Assembly: GCA_020426845.1 (NCBI GenBank)
Contig: JAGQPF010000141.1
Coordinates: 1-54,006, forward strand
Length of the DNA stretch: 54,006 nucleotides
Reading direction: 5' to 3'
DNA from: Planctomycetales bacterium
Lineage (GTDB): Bacteria; Planctomycetota; Planctomycetia; Pirellulales; Pirellulaceae
In this document: positions 25,234 through 34,525 of the stretch, in pieces
Layout: each line of letters begins with the position of its first letter
Numbering within the stretch: position 1 is the stretch's first letter
Translations under genes and position numbers: made by a program
The notes under the pieces: model-generated
What the model was told of the DNA's origin: nothing
The model's database searches: none
The model's input: the letters and a program-made list of their open reading frames with translations, nothing else

Positions 25234-27675
25234 TTATCCGGCCAGCAAGATGCGGACAAACACCAGAGCTGCCACGCCGACGATCATCGCCAAAGCGTAG
25301 GATTGGACCAGCCCGTTTTGCATGGATCGCGTGACGTTGCCAACCAGCGGAGGGATCGAGCCAATGGTGTTGATGACCCCGTCCACCAACCAGCGGTCAA
25401 TGGCGTAGATCACCTTCGCGGCCAGCTGCAGCGGCTTCACAATGAAGAACCCATACAGTTCGTCAAAGTAGAACTTGTGCTCGGACAGCTTCAGGGGCGA
25501 GCAGAAACGCACCAGCATCAGCGGGGCGGTCAGCAGCAGGATGGCGAGCAACGCCAGGCTGCCCAACAAGCTTGCCAGCCAGCCGAGCTTCAGCTTGGCA
25601 AAGTCCTTGTAGGTGTTCTGGACCCACACGGACTGCTTCCACTTCGAGACGGTCTCCACGTCCGAGATGTCTTTGGTCCACTCGAAGCTCATTAGATTCT
25701 GAATCGCCGAGACCTCCTTGCGGTGGCCAAGATACATATACAAGGCGGCGGCGATGCCGATGGAGGCAATCACGAGGCTCAGGCCGGCCACATCCCAGTG
25801 GAATGCCGGGGGAGCATAGGTGGCCGCCACGCTGGCCGCTGCCAGCGACGGCGTGGACTTCAGGAACTCGGGGAACTGGTACCAAAAAAAGCCAACGCCA
25901 AAGGCGAAAACTGCCAACACCACCAGAGGCAGAGTCATCGCGGGGGGCGATTCGTGGGCATGGTGGCCGGCCTCGGAGGGCACGACGAGCGGGCCGTGGA
26001 ACGTCATCAGGTACGCGCGAAATGTGTAGAACGGCGTCAGCAAGGCGGCCGTCATCGCCATCCAATACAGCCACAAATAGGCGCGGCCCCGTGCCGAGTC
26101 GCTGAGTCCTTGGGCTGCGGTGCCCTCGGGCGTTTCCGTCAGAGCGACCACCGCGCCGGCCGGCGCGAACCCCAGCGACGCGGTGGCATCGGGGCTCGAA
26201 TTTCGATTGTCCGTGTGATGGAGATGGCCGTCGTCGTCGCCGTGCTCCGCATGCATCAGATGGTGCGCCTTCTCGTGCACGGAGGCGACAACGCTGTCCT
26301 TGCTGAAGAAGCCCGAGAGCGGCGCCATGCCGCTCAAGGCCAGGCAGCCCACCAAAAAAGTCCAATGCGTCACCGGCATGATACGCTTCAGGCCGCTGAA
26401 CTGTCGCATATCGATGATGTGCCCCATCGAATGCATCACGCTGCCGGAGCCAAGGAACAGCAGCGCTTTGAAGAAGGCGTGGGTGAACAGGTGGAACATG
26501 CCCGCCGTGATGCCGGCAAACGTGCCCGTGCCAAGCGCGAGAAACATGTAGCCGAGCTGGCTGATGGTCGAGAACGCCAGCACTCGCTTGAGATCGAACT
26601 GCGTTAGCGCGATCAGGCCCGCCACCAACGCGGTGCAGGCGCCGACGATGGAAACCGTCAGCTGCGCGTCGGGTGACGCCATAAAGAGCGGCGAGCACCG
26701 CGTGATCATGTAAACGCCCGCAGTGACCATCGTCGCAGCGTGAATCAGCGCGCTGACCGGCGTGGGGCCTTCCATCGCGTCGGGCAACCAGACGTGCAGT
26801 GGCAGTTGGGCGCTTTTGCCGCAGGCACCGACCAGCAGCAGCAGGCAGATCGCCAAGCCCACGCCGCCGGCGACGTAGTGCGTCCGGGATTGCCCAAGCA
26901 CGCCCGTGACAACGCCGGCTGGCAAGGTGGTTTCGCCGGTCGCGTCCGCGTCGAGCTTTGTTTCGGAGAGGTCGAAGTGTGTGGCGGCGCCTTCCTGGAC
27001 GATGGTGTCGTGATAATTCACGGTGCCGTAGGTGGTCCAGATCAGGAACAGCGCCAGCGCGAATCCGAAGTCGCCCACTCGGTTGACAAGGAACGCTTTC
27101 TTGCCGGCCTGAGCCGCCTCGGGCTTTTCATACCAGAATCCGATCAGCAGATAACTACAGACGCCAACCGCCTCCCAGAACACGAACAGCAACAGGAAGT
27201 TGCTGACGGAGACCAGCATCGTCATCGAGAACACGAAGAGTGACACGTAGGCGAAGAATCGCCAAAAACTGCGATCGCCGTGCATGTACCCCATGGCGAA
27301 CACGGCGACGAGCGTGGCGATGAAGGTGACCATGGTCAGCATCATCACCGTCAACGCATCGCAGCGGAGGGTGATGGAGATGTCGAGATCGGGCCGTGAG
27401 GCGTGTTCATCGGCGGGCACGCCGACATCATCCAGATGTGCCCATGTCCACAGCGTGACCACGTGCTCGTAGGATTCGCGTTCTCCACGCTCGGCGTTCA
27501 TGTGCGCGGCGAGCATCAAGCTGCAAACGAAGGCGGCGGCGATCGCCGCAATCGCGACATAGGCGGGAAACTGCTTGGCGTCCTTGAGCACGCGCGGGCC
27601 CAGCGCCGTGATAATCACGGCCGAGGCCAGTGGCAACAAGGGGACCAGGATCAGCAGCAGGTCGATTGATTTCAT
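25234..27675 (-). CDS. nuoL: NADH-quinone oxidoreductase subunit L
   Basis: An 813-residue, largest antiporter-like subunit. FLLLFVFWEAVGVCSYLLIGFWYEKP, GACGKSAQLPLHVWLPDAMEGPTPVSALIHAATMVTAGVYM and RVLAFSTISQLGYMFLALG are diagnostic. It includes the C-terminal lateral helix region. It is longer than E. coli NuoL (613). Extra sequence is seen in a His/Asp-rich loop near residues 480-500 (HGDDDGHLHHTD) and in loops around residues 220-250 and 520-560. It pumps protons at the distal end of the membrane arm. Confidence 0.96.
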   Translation of the reverse strand: MKSIDLLLILVPLLPLASAVIITALGPRVLKDAKQFPAYVAIAAIAAAFVCSLMLAAHMNAERGERESYEHVVTLWTWAHLDDVGVPADEHASRPDLDISITLRCDALTVMMLTMVTFIATLVAVFAMGYMHGDRSFWRFFAYVSLFVFSMTMLVSVSNFLLLFVFWEAVGVCSYLLIGFWYEKPEAAQAGKKAFLVNRVGDFGFALALFLIWTTYGTVNYHDTIVQEGAATHFDLSETKLDADATGETTLPAGVVTGVLGQSRTHYVAGGVGLAICLLLLVGACGKSAQLPLHVWLPDAMEGPTPVSALIHAATMVTAGVYMITRCSPLFMASPDAQLTVSIVGACTALVAGLIALTQFDLKRVLAFSTISQLGYMFLALGTGTFAGITAGMFHLFTHAFFKALLFLGSGSVMHSMGHIIDMRQFSGLKRIMPVTHWTFLVGCLALSGMAPLSGFFSKDSVVASVHEKAHHLMHAEHGDDDGHLHHTDNRNSSPDATASLGFAPAGAVVALTETPEGTAAQGLSDSARGRAYLWLYWMAMTAALLTPFYTFRAYLMTFHGPLVVPSEAGHHAHESPPAMTLPLVVLAVFAFGVGFFWYQFPEFLKSTPSLAAASVAATYAPPAFHWDVAGLSLVIASIGIAAALYMYLGHRKEVSAIQNLMSFEWTKDISDVETVSKWKQSVWVQNTYKDFAKLKLGWLASLLGSLALLAILLLTAPLMLVRFCSPLKLSEHKFYFDELYGFFIVKPLQLAAKVIYAIDRWLVDGVINTIGSIPPLVGNVTRSMQNGLVQSYALAMIVGVAALVFVRILLAG

Positions 27676-27756
27676 CGGCGTTACGAATCCGCGATAAAGG
27701 CCGAATAGGTTGCGAAGGAGGCGGTTGGAGTGCCCGGTTGGGTCGGTCTGCGTCGA

Positions 27757-28200
27757 CTAGACGCGCGGCCGATAGAGCTCTCGCTCGGGTTCGGGGGCGG
27801 GCTCGATGCCCGCGGGCGTCAGCGTTGGCCAGACCCGCTCGGGTGCGGCCTCCTCGGGGATTTGGCGATCCACATGCGGCGGCGTGCCGTCCTCTCGAGT
27901 GTCGTGCCAGAACGCGAGGTCGAGCGTGTCGCTTTGACGATGCAGCATCAGCACCAGCGCCAAAGCGATGGCGGCCTCGCAGGCAGCGACCGCGATGATG
28001 AAGATCACCATCAGCTGGCCGCCCCAATCCATGTGGTAGCGGCTCCAGGCGACCAGCGACAGCGAGACGCCCTGCAGCATCATCTCGGCACTGAGGAAGA
28101 CGACGATCATATTTCGGCGGACGAGAAATCCCGTCAGTCCGATGCCGAACAGCAATCCGCCGATCAGCAGGTAGTTTTGCAATAGCGCGACTTCGTTCAC
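27757..28200 (-). CDS. nuoK: NADH-quinone oxidoreductase subunit K
   Basis: A 147-residue protein. The three-helix core (YLLIGGLLFGIGLTGFLVRRNMIVVFLSAEMMLQGVSLSLVAWSRY, then GQLMVIFIIAVAACEAAIALALVLMLHR) carries the two conserved membrane glutamates. Standard NuoK ends near residue 100; here a ~45-residue Pro/Glu-rich soluble tail follows (DTLDLAFWHDTREDGTPPHVDR...). The start overlaps the nuoJ stop (ATGA). Confidence 0.95.
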   Translation of the reverse strand: MNEVALLQNYLLIGGLLFGIGLTGFLVRRNMIVVFLSAEMMLQGVSLSLVAWSRYHMDWGGQLMVIFIIAVAACEAAIALALVLMLHRQSDTLDLAFWHDTREDGTPPHVDRQIPEEAAPERVWPTLTPAGIEPAPEPERELYRPRV

Positions 28201-29378
28201 CGCACGTCCTCCACTCCGGCGCCGCGGGCGACCGGGTCGTTCTGTTTTCCTTGCACTGCCATCGAAATGGCGCCGACCAGCGCGGCCAGCAGCAGTGCTC
28301 CCGCCAGCTCGACGGACAGCAGTTGTCGGCTGAACATTTCGCCGCCGAGGCGGGCCATGTGAGACGATTGCAACACATCGCGGGCAGGGTCGAGCAAGTG
28401 CACCGTGACGCGCTGGTCCAACGCGTCGGACAACGCCTGCTCGAGGCCCCGGGCAGCGTCCACATCGAGTTCGCGGCGGACCGTGACCCGCAGAGTCCCG
28501 GATCGTTCGGACACGCCCACGATTTGGTTGTCGGCCAGCAACCGCTCGCCCTCGTTGTCTTTCAGCCGCTCGGCCGCGGAAGCGACGGCTTGTCGCAACT
28601 CGGTGTCACCGTGAACGGCGTTGACCAACGCCGCCACCAGCAAGGCGGTGGCGATGGCCGCCAACGGCTTCGCGGCGCCGCCCCACGACAGGCGATCGTA
28701 CGTGGCTTGCCCCTCGGGTTGGGCCAGCATCACGACAAACAGGAAGGTCACCACGATGGCGCCGGCGTAAACCACAATGGTCGCGACGCCCAGGAACTGG
28801 CTGCCCTGGAAGAAGAACAAGCCCGCGGTGCCGAGCAGCGACATGGCAAACCAAATGGCGCAATACACGGCGCTGCGCATCGACACGGCCGCGACGGCCG
28901 ACACCAACGTGACGGCGGCCAGCACCCAGAACACGATGAGATCGGCGGTTTCGGACAGGGCCGGCATGCTGGCGGCCAAAAATCCGAGGCCGACGATCCA
29001 CACGACAAAGCCTTGCAGTTGTCGTTTCGAGCTGCCGCGAGGCAGCATCATGATCAGCGCGGCTGCCGTGAGCAACAACCCCCAGAGCAAGCACGAGCTG
29101 AGCAGGTGGCCGCCTCCGGCCCAGCCGTTGGCCAGCCACTTGTCAATCGCCGGCTGCGCGGGAGTGCTCAAGCCATACAACGCGGCCACTCCGGCCACGG
29201 CCAGCAGGATCGACTGCTGCCTTCGCGATTGTTGATTGCGGCGAATCAGCCAAAACAGCAGCAACAGGATCGCCGCCAACACCCACCAGAAGCGGAACTC
29301 GGGCTCAATCGCCTCCGGCTCGACGGGAACGTCGCCCAGATCGCCAATCAGTTGGGCGAGCCACATGACGTGATTCAT
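28197..29378 (-). CDS. nuoJ: NADH-quinone oxidoreductase subunit J, enlarged
   Basis: 393 residues versus about 165-200 in typical NuoJ. The NuoJ core begins near residue 145 (LIVFWVLAAVTLVSAVAAVSMRSAVYCAIWFAMSLLGTAGLFFFQGSQFLGVATIVVYAGAIVVTFLFVVMLAQPEG) and ends with the last helix LLSVELAGALLLAALVGAISMA. Two additions are visible: an N-terminal ~145-residue region with about four extra membrane spans, and a ~100-residue soluble insert before the last helix, with an alpha/beta look (GTLRVTVRRELDVDAARGLEQALSDAL). The start is ATG 29378, overlapping the nuoI stop by one base (TGATG); ATGs further upstream lie antiphase inside nuoI. Confidence 0.92.
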   Translation of the reverse strand: MNHVMWLAQLIGDLGDVPVEPEAIEPEFRFWWVLAAILLLLFWLIRRNQQSRRQQSILLAVAGVAALYGLSTPAQPAIDKWLANGWAGGGHLLSSCLLWGLLLTAAALIMMLPRGSSKRQLQGFVVWIVGLGFLAASMPALSETADLIVFWVLAAVTLVSAVAAVSMRSAVYCAIWFAMSLLGTAGLFFFQGSQFLGVATIVVYAGAIVVTFLFVVMLAQPEGQATYDRLSWGGAAKPLAAIATALLVAALVNAVHGDTELRQAVASAAERLKDNEGERLLADNQIVGVSERSGTLRVTVRRELDVDAARGLEQALSDALDQRVTVHLLDPARDVLQSSHMARLGGEMFSRQLLSVELAGALLLAALVGAISMAVQGKQNDPVARGAGVEDVR

Positions 29379-29923
29379 CAGGCTGTGCCTCCGAGCTGGG
29401 CCGACTTCATCGGCTCCTTGTCCTTGGTCTGGTCGAAGACGCTCAGCAGCTTCTCTTTGTCGAAGATCATCTCCTCGCGGCTGCGACCCGTCAGGCTGTA
29501 GAGACTGGTCAGCTCGATAGCGTCGACGGGACAGGCCTCTTCGCACATGCCGCAGTAGATGCACCGCAGCTCGTCAATCGTGAAGCTCTGCGGATACTTC
29601 TCGCGATCATCCCACGGGCTTTCGATGCCGATGATGTCGATGCAGTGCGCCGGGCAAGCCGTGGCGCAGAGGAAGCACGCCACGCATTTCACTCGGCCTT
29701 GCGCGTCCTTGTTCAAGCGATGGACGCCGCGATAGTTCAGCGGGTTGCCGATCTCGGGCTCTTGGTCCGGATAGCTGACGGTGACGACATTGCCCGATAG
29801 GCTGCGTCCCAAGTGCTTGATGGTCGTCGTCAGCCCCTGGAGGAACATCGGCAAATACATCTTGCCGGACAGCCCGAGCTCCGGCTCTTCCACCCAACGA
29901 ACATCGGGGTCGTCTGCCTTCAT
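29378..29923 (-). CDS. nuoI: NADH-quinone oxidoreductase subunit I
   Basis: A 181-residue peripheral-arm ferredoxin with two 4Fe-4S motifs: CVACFLCATACPAHC and CIYCGMCEEACPVDAIELT, ligating clusters N6a and N6b that pass electrons to N2 in NuoB. The N-terminus is amphipathic (MFLQGLTTTIKHLGRSLSGN). It is coupled to nuoJ by the overlapping stop/start. Confidence 0.97.
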   Translation of the reverse strand: MKADDPDVRWVEEPELGLSGKMYLPMFLQGLTTTIKHLGRSLSGNVVTVSYPDQEPEIGNPLNYRGVHRLNKDAQGRVKCVACFLCATACPAHCIDIIGIESPWDDREKYPQSFTIDELRCIYCGMCEEACPVDAIELTSLYSLTGRSREEMIFDKEKLLSVFDQTKDKEPMKSAQLGGTA

Positions 29924-29995
29924 GGTCTTCTCACTGGTCGTTGCGTTGAACGGAATGGTTGGGGCGATGGAGTCGGTGGAGTCTTCGGAGGCCTC

Positions 29996-31204
29996 CTAGA
30001 TCTGCCGGTCCACGTCCTCGGGGGTCAAGTCGAGACGGGGACGGTTGTCGGCAATTAGTGGTCCGGCGTAGCCGACAATCAGGGATGCCGCAATCAGCAC
30101 GATCCAGCCGGGGATCATCATCGCAAAGTCCCAGGCGCCTTCGGAAAAGCGGGGCAGCACGCCGCTGGCCCGGAGCTGTTCGAGCCCGGCGACCGCCACC
30201 AGGTTGACCATGCCCAGCGGCAGCATCACCTTCCAGGCAAGCGCCATGAGTTGGTCAAAGCGAAATCGCGGCCAGCTCCAGCGAATGATCATGAAGAACA
30301 CGATGACGACAAAGATCTTCGCCATCAACACGCCCATTCGCAGCACACCGACCGTCAGCGAGATCTCGTCGCTCGAACCGAGCCCGGGGAAATGCCAGCC
30401 GCCAAAGAACAGGATCACGATCAGGAACGAGGCGGTGATCATGTGCAGGAACTCAGCCACCAAAAACAGCAGCAGCTTGATGCCGGCGTACTCTGTGTGG
30501 TATCCGCCGACCAACTCCTGTTCGCATTCGGGAAGGTCGAACGGCAGCCGGCCGGATTCTGCGAAGGCCGCCGTGAGGAAGACGACGAATCCGAGCGGCT
30601 GGGCGAAGAAGAACCACCCTTCGGTCGCCTGGTACCGCATGATGTCCGCCAGATCCATCGAGCCGCAAGCGAGCACCACACCCAGGATGCCAAGCCCGAG
30701 TGGCAGTTCGTAAGCGATCAACTGGGCGCTGGAACGCAGGCCGCCGAGGAAGCTGTATTTGTTGTTGCTCGCCCAGCCTCCCAAGATCACTCCGTACACG
30801 GCGATGCTGGAGAGGGCAAAGATATAGATCATGCCGACGTCAACGCCCGGCGCAACGACCATCGGTATCGGCGCCGCGCCTTCGACCAACGGCAGCACGC
30901 TGCCGAACGGAATCACCGCGAACACCGCCAGCGCGGCCGCCAGGATCGTGATCGGAGCAATGACAAACAACTTGCGATCCACGTGCGCCGGCGTGTACTC
31001 CTCCTTGAGGATGAACTTCACGCCGTCCGCCAGCGGCTGTCCAAGGCCGAACATCCGAATCGGCGTCAGCGGAATGCCCACTCGGTTCGGCCCCACGCGA
31101 TCCTGAATCCAAGCCGCCATCTTCCGCTCCAACAGCACGAAGTAGGCGGCGGCCGTCATCAGGCCGCCAATCAGAATCATGATCTTGATCAGTGCTTCCG
31201 TCAT
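29996..31204 (-). CDS. nuoH: NADH-quinone oxidoreductase subunit H
   Basis: About 402 residues from MTEALIKIM; an upstream in-frame ATG adds a Pro-rich stretch without homology. It shows eight spans with AAAYFVLLERKMAAWIQDRVGPNRVGIP (family signature 1), QLIAYELPLGLGI, AESGRLPFDLPECEQELVGGYHTEYAGIKLLLFLVAEFLHM (signature 2, Glu-rich quinone-site region) and FFMIIRWSWPRFRFDQLMALAWKVMLP. It forms the quinone chamber with NuoB and NuoD. Confidence 0.95.
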   Translation of the reverse strand: MTEALIKIMILIGGLMTAAAYFVLLERKMAAWIQDRVGPNRVGIPLTPIRMFGLGQPLADGVKFILKEEYTPAHVDRKLFVIAPITILAAALAVFAVIPFGSVLPLVEGAAPIPMVVAPGVDVGMIYIFALSSIAVYGVILGGWASNNKYSFLGGLRSSAQLIAYELPLGLGILGVVLACGSMDLADIMRYQATEGWFFFAQPLGFVVFLTAAFAESGRLPFDLPECEQELVGGYHTEYAGIKLLLFLVAEFLHMITASFLIVILFFGGWHFPGLGSSDEISLTVGVLRMGVLMAKIFVVIVFFMIIRWSWPRFRFDQLMALAWKVMLPLGMVNLVAVAGLEQLRASGVLPRFSEGAWDFAMMIPGWIVLIAASLIVGYAGPLIADNRPRLDLTPEDVDRQI

Positions 31205-31306
31205 GTCGCTTGTCGCGGTGAGAAAGGGATGTGGGTGGGATGTGGGTGGGAGTTGGGTGGGAAGTGGAGGATGGGCGTAGCGCGGAATGGACTTCAACGG
31301 CCTCGC

Positions 31307-32917
31307 TTAGGCAAGCAAGTTCACTTTCAGGTCGACACCTTGCGAAGGAATGGATCCCTTCGCCACGGCGAATGCCGAGATGGCGTCAGCCGCTTCCTGC
31401 AGCACGTTCGCCGCACGATACAGGCCGTGACCTCCGGTCAGTTGCCAAAGCAGTCGGCCGGCGGGGACCACGCCCGCAGGCGCTCGCACGGCCCACTCGA
31501 ACGACTGCAAGCGGTGTGAGCGGTTGACATACGAGCCTTCACGCTCGAGCGAGGCGGCATCCGGAATGCGGAAGTCGGCCGCTTCGTAAAGGGGAGAGCC
31601 AAATAGGTCGTGGACGACGAGCAGCGCCGCGGAGGATAGCGCTTCGGCGGCGTCTGTATGGTCCAGCGGCTGAGGCGACCCGCCACTGACCCAAACGGCC
31701 AGCGACGGGAGATCATCGCGACTCAACAGTGCTTCCCACGATTCGCAGTTGCCCTGCATGAAGTGCGAGATCACTTCCTCCACGCCGACGCGGTTCGGGC
31801 ACTTCTCGTTGCGAATCGTGAATCCGCTGGCAAACGTTTCGTCCTCGCCGACGACAGGCACCGGTCCCAAATACAACGCCGCCTCCGAGTCGATGCTTTT
31901 TGCATAGCGGCTCAGCAAGTATGCTTCTTCGACGGTCAAAAATGGTGAAACGACAACGGCCAACCGGCCCGACGCTCGCAGCGCGGCGTCGAGTGCCTTG
32001 ACCAGCTCGGCTGTCTCCAGCGCCCGATGTTCGCCGTCATTGCCGCGACGGGACGCCGTGAGATTGCGATCGGCCGAGTGGATGTGGCCCCAGCCGTAAC
32101 GGCCTTCGTCGCAGATCCACCACTGGTTTACCTCGGGATTTTCCCGCGGCTTGATGCGGTAGACATGGTCCTGATTTTCGTCGACGCGAATCGAGCAACC
32201 GGCGCTGCAGCCGCCGCAGACGTGGTCGTGCGACTTCATGAACCAGACGCGCTGGCGGTAGAGGAACTCGATGTCTCCCAGGGCGCCGACCGGGCAGAGG
32301 TCGACGACATTGCCCGACATCTTGTTCTCGAGCGGGAAGCCCGGAAAGACGTCAATCTCCTCATGGGCGCCTCGATCGCGGATCATGAGCTCCGCCGTCC
32401 CGGCAACCTCGCGGCAGAATCGCACGCAACGACTGCACATCACGCAGCGATCCACAAACAGCGTGACCGTCTCGCCGAGATCGCGGCGGCGGCTGGTGAA
32501 CGGCTTGATGTCGGCGCGGCGCTCCTCGCGACCGTGTTGAAAGTGGTAGTCCTGCAAAGCGCACTCGCCCGCCTTGTCGCAGATCGGGCAGTCGATCGGA
32601 TGGCGGATCAACAGGTCCTCCTCCACCATGGCGCGGGCGTCGCGGACCTTCTGGCTGTCCGTGACGAACACGGTCCCATCCGAGGCGGGAGTCTGGCATG
32701 CCGGAACCAGCTTGGGCATCATCCGCACCTCGCCGGTCTCTTTGTCTTTGGTGCCCGTCTCGACCAGGCACATCCGACAGCTGGCGACAACGCTCAAGCC
32801 GGGATGCCAGCAGTAGTGAGGCACTTCGGCGCCGGCGCGCCGCGCGGCCTGAATGCCGTTGAGGCGCTCGTCGTCTCCGATTTCGATCTCTTGTCCGTCA
32901 ATGGTGACGATGGCCAT
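31307..32917 (-). CDS. nuoG: NADH-quinone oxidoreductase subunit G, short form
   Basis: 536 residues versus about 900 in E. coli. N-terminal 2Fe-2S (HYCWHPGLSVVASCRMCLVE), then ECALQDYHFQHG with His/Cys ligands of N5, CVMCSRCVRFC for N4, and a third 4Fe-4S region CGGCSAGCSIRV..WWICDEGRYG corresponding to N7. The rest is a much reduced molybdopterin-oxidoreductase-like region (LEREGSYVNRSHRLQ near the end), so the protein keeps the electron wire but not a full Mo-enzyme fold. It lies 175 bp after nuoF, with REP-like palindromes between. Confidence 0.95.
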   Translation of the reverse strand: MAIVTIDGQEIEIGDDERLNGIQAARRAGAEVPHYCWHPGLSVVASCRMCLVETGTKDKETGEVRMMPKLVPACQTPASDGTVFVTDSQKVRDARAMVEEDLLIRHPIDCPICDKAGECALQDYHFQHGREERRADIKPFTSRRRDLGETVTLFVDRCVMCSRCVRFCREVAGTAELMIRDRGAHEEIDVFPGFPLENKMSGNVVDLCPVGALGDIEFLYRQRVWFMKSHDHVCGGCSAGCSIRVDENQDHVYRIKPRENPEVNQWWICDEGRYGWGHIHSADRNLTASRRGNDGEHRALETAELVKALDAALRASGRLAVVVSPFLTVEEAYLLSRYAKSIDSEAALYLGPVPVVGEDETFASGFTIRNEKCPNRVGVEEVISHFMQGNCESWEALLSRDDLPSLAVWVSGGSPQPLDHTDAAEALSSAALLVVHDLFGSPLYEAADFRIPDAASLEREGSYVNRSHRLQSFEWAVRAPAGVVPAGRLLWQLTGGHGLYRAANVLQEAADAISAFAVAKGSIPSQGVDLKVNLLA

Positions 32918-32967
32918 GTGCTTCGCAAACGTAAGGGGAAGGGAGTCGGGTGAGCCGGCACGTCGGG

Positions 32968-33080
32968 CACAGGCTGCCAGCCTGTGATGATGGTCGTGGC
33001 ACAGGCTGTCAGCCTGTGATGATTGTCGTGGCCTGTGATGATGGTGGTTCTCGCCGCAGGTTGCAGGCTGGCAGCCTGCA
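32968..33080. repeat. REP-like palindrome cluster between nuoF and nuoG
   Basis: Three palindromes: CACAGGCTGCCAGCCTGTG (32968-32986), CACAGGCTGTCAGCCTGTG (33000-33018) and TGCAGGCTGGCAGCCTGCA (33062-33080), each with 9-bp arms (one unit has a mismatch or wobble at the centre). They are joined by repeated GATGATGGTCGTGG-like linkers, plus a partial unit near 33031. Confidence 0.95.
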
Positions 33081-33092
33081 CTACGACAGCCA

Positions 33093-34448
33093 CTAGTGGT
33101 GCAGCGAGGCGAGGTCCAGCGCGGGAACCGGGTCGGTGTTGGCGTATCCGTCGGGGTTGGTCTTCTTGATGTAGGTTTCGAACTCGTCGCGGAACTTGCG
33201 GATGGCGTTCTTCAGCGGCCAGGCGGCGCCGTCTGACAGTCCGCAGATTGTCGTGCCCGGAATGATGCCGATGTTGTCGCCGATCTCCAGCAGCAGCTCG
33301 AGATCCAGCAGTCGGCCCTTGCCGGCGCGGATGCGTTTCAGGATTTTCAGCGACCATGAGGTGCCTTCGCGGCACGGTGTGCACTGCCCGCAACTCTCGT
33401 GGGAAAAGAACTGAGCGCTGTTGTGCAGGAAGTCCACCATGGAAACGGTCTCGTCCATGACCACCACCGCGGCCGTGCCGAGTCCGAGGCACTGGTACCG
33501 TCCCGGGCCGGCGAAGTCCAACGGGCAATCGAACTCGTCGGCCGTCAGCAATCCCATGCTGATGCCGCCGGGAATCGCTGCCTTGCCTTTGCGGCCTTTC
33601 CAAATTCCGCCGCCGTGGTTTTCGATCAGCTCGTTGACGGTGATTCCCAGCGGCGCCTCGTAACAGCCGGGCCGCTCGACGTGGCCGCTCAAGCAGTAGA
33701 GCTTGGGGCCGAAGCTGCCGGGGTCGCGGGGGTTGGCGGGATCGGGCGGCACGCCCATGCTTTTGAACCAGTCGGCGCCACGGTCCATGATGTGGCGGAC
33801 GCAGGCCACCGTCTCGACGTTGTTGACAACGGTCGGCTTCCGGAACGCGCCTTCGATCGCAGGGAACGGCGGCTTGATGCGAGGCCAGGCGCGTTTGCCC
33901 TCAAGGCTTTCGATCAACCCGGTCTCCTCGCCGCAGATGTAGGCCGCGGCGCCGCGATGCAGATAGATGTCCAGCGAGAACCCCGAGCCCTGGATGTCCT
34001 TGCCCAGGTAGCCCTTGGCGTAACACTCGTCGACCGCCGCCTGAACTCGCTTCCAAGCACGCGGGTATTCGTACCGCATGTAGAAGTAAGCGGTCGTGGC
34101 GCCCGTGGCAAAGCAGCTGATCATCAGGCCTTCGAGCACCTGATGCGGATCCTCCTCCATGAGGATGCGGTTGTTGAACGTGCCCGGCTCGCTTTCGTCG
34201 GCGTTGAGGCAGAAGTAGATCGGCCCGGGATGATCCTTGGGAAGGAACGTCCACTTCAGTCCAGTGGGGAAGCCGGCGCCGCCGCGCCCTCGCAGCGCGC
34301 TGGCCTTGACCACATCGATCACCTCGGTGGGCGTGCCTTGGAGCACCTGCTTCCAGGTCTTGTATCCCCCCGACTTCTCGTAAACCGGCAGCGTGTGGCT
34401 GTCGTCCTTGTCGATCTGGGCCAACAACACGGGTTCAAAGGAGCTCAC
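33093..34448 (-). CDS. nuoF: NADH-quinone oxidoreductase subunit F
   Basis: A 451-residue flavoprotein subunit that oxidises NADH. FMN/NADH-binding GRGGAGFPTGLKWTFLP, NADESEPGTFNNRILMEEDPHQVLEG and YICGEETGLIESLEGK are clear. The N3 4Fe-4S cluster ligands are SCGQCTPCREGTSW plus the Cys in GTTICGLSDGA. It is followed by nuoG and preceded by nuoE (77 bp gap). Confidence 0.97.
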   Translation of the reverse strand: MSSFEPVLLAQIDKDDSHTLPVYEKSGGYKTWKQVLQGTPTEVIDVVKASALRGRGGAGFPTGLKWTFLPKDHPGPIYFCLNADESEPGTFNNRILMEEDPHQVLEGLMISCFATGATTAYFYMRYEYPRAWKRVQAAVDECYAKGYLGKDIQGSGFSLDIYLHRGAAAYICGEETGLIESLEGKRAWPRIKPPFPAIEGAFRKPTVVNNVETVACVRHIMDRGADWFKSMGVPPDPANPRDPGSFGPKLYCLSGHVERPGCYEAPLGITVNELIENHGGGIWKGRKGKAAIPGGISMGLLTADEFDCPLDFAGPGRYQCLGLGTAAVVVMDETVSMVDFLHNSAQFFSHESCGQCTPCREGTSWSLKILKRIRAGKGRLLDLELLLEIGDNIGIIPGTTICGLSDGAAWPLKNAIRKFRDEFETYIKKTNPDGYANTDPVPALDLASLHH

Positions 34449-34525
34449 GGCAAGACCAATTGGGTTGAGTGCGAGATGTGCGGTTCAGGCTCGGATAAAA
34501 ACGCCAGCAGACCATTGGGGCATCG

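Noticed and set aside
28251-29501. A 416-codon plus-strand frame rich in Gln/His/Arg
   Set aside because: Shadow of nuoJ and nuoI with composition typical of an antisense frame.
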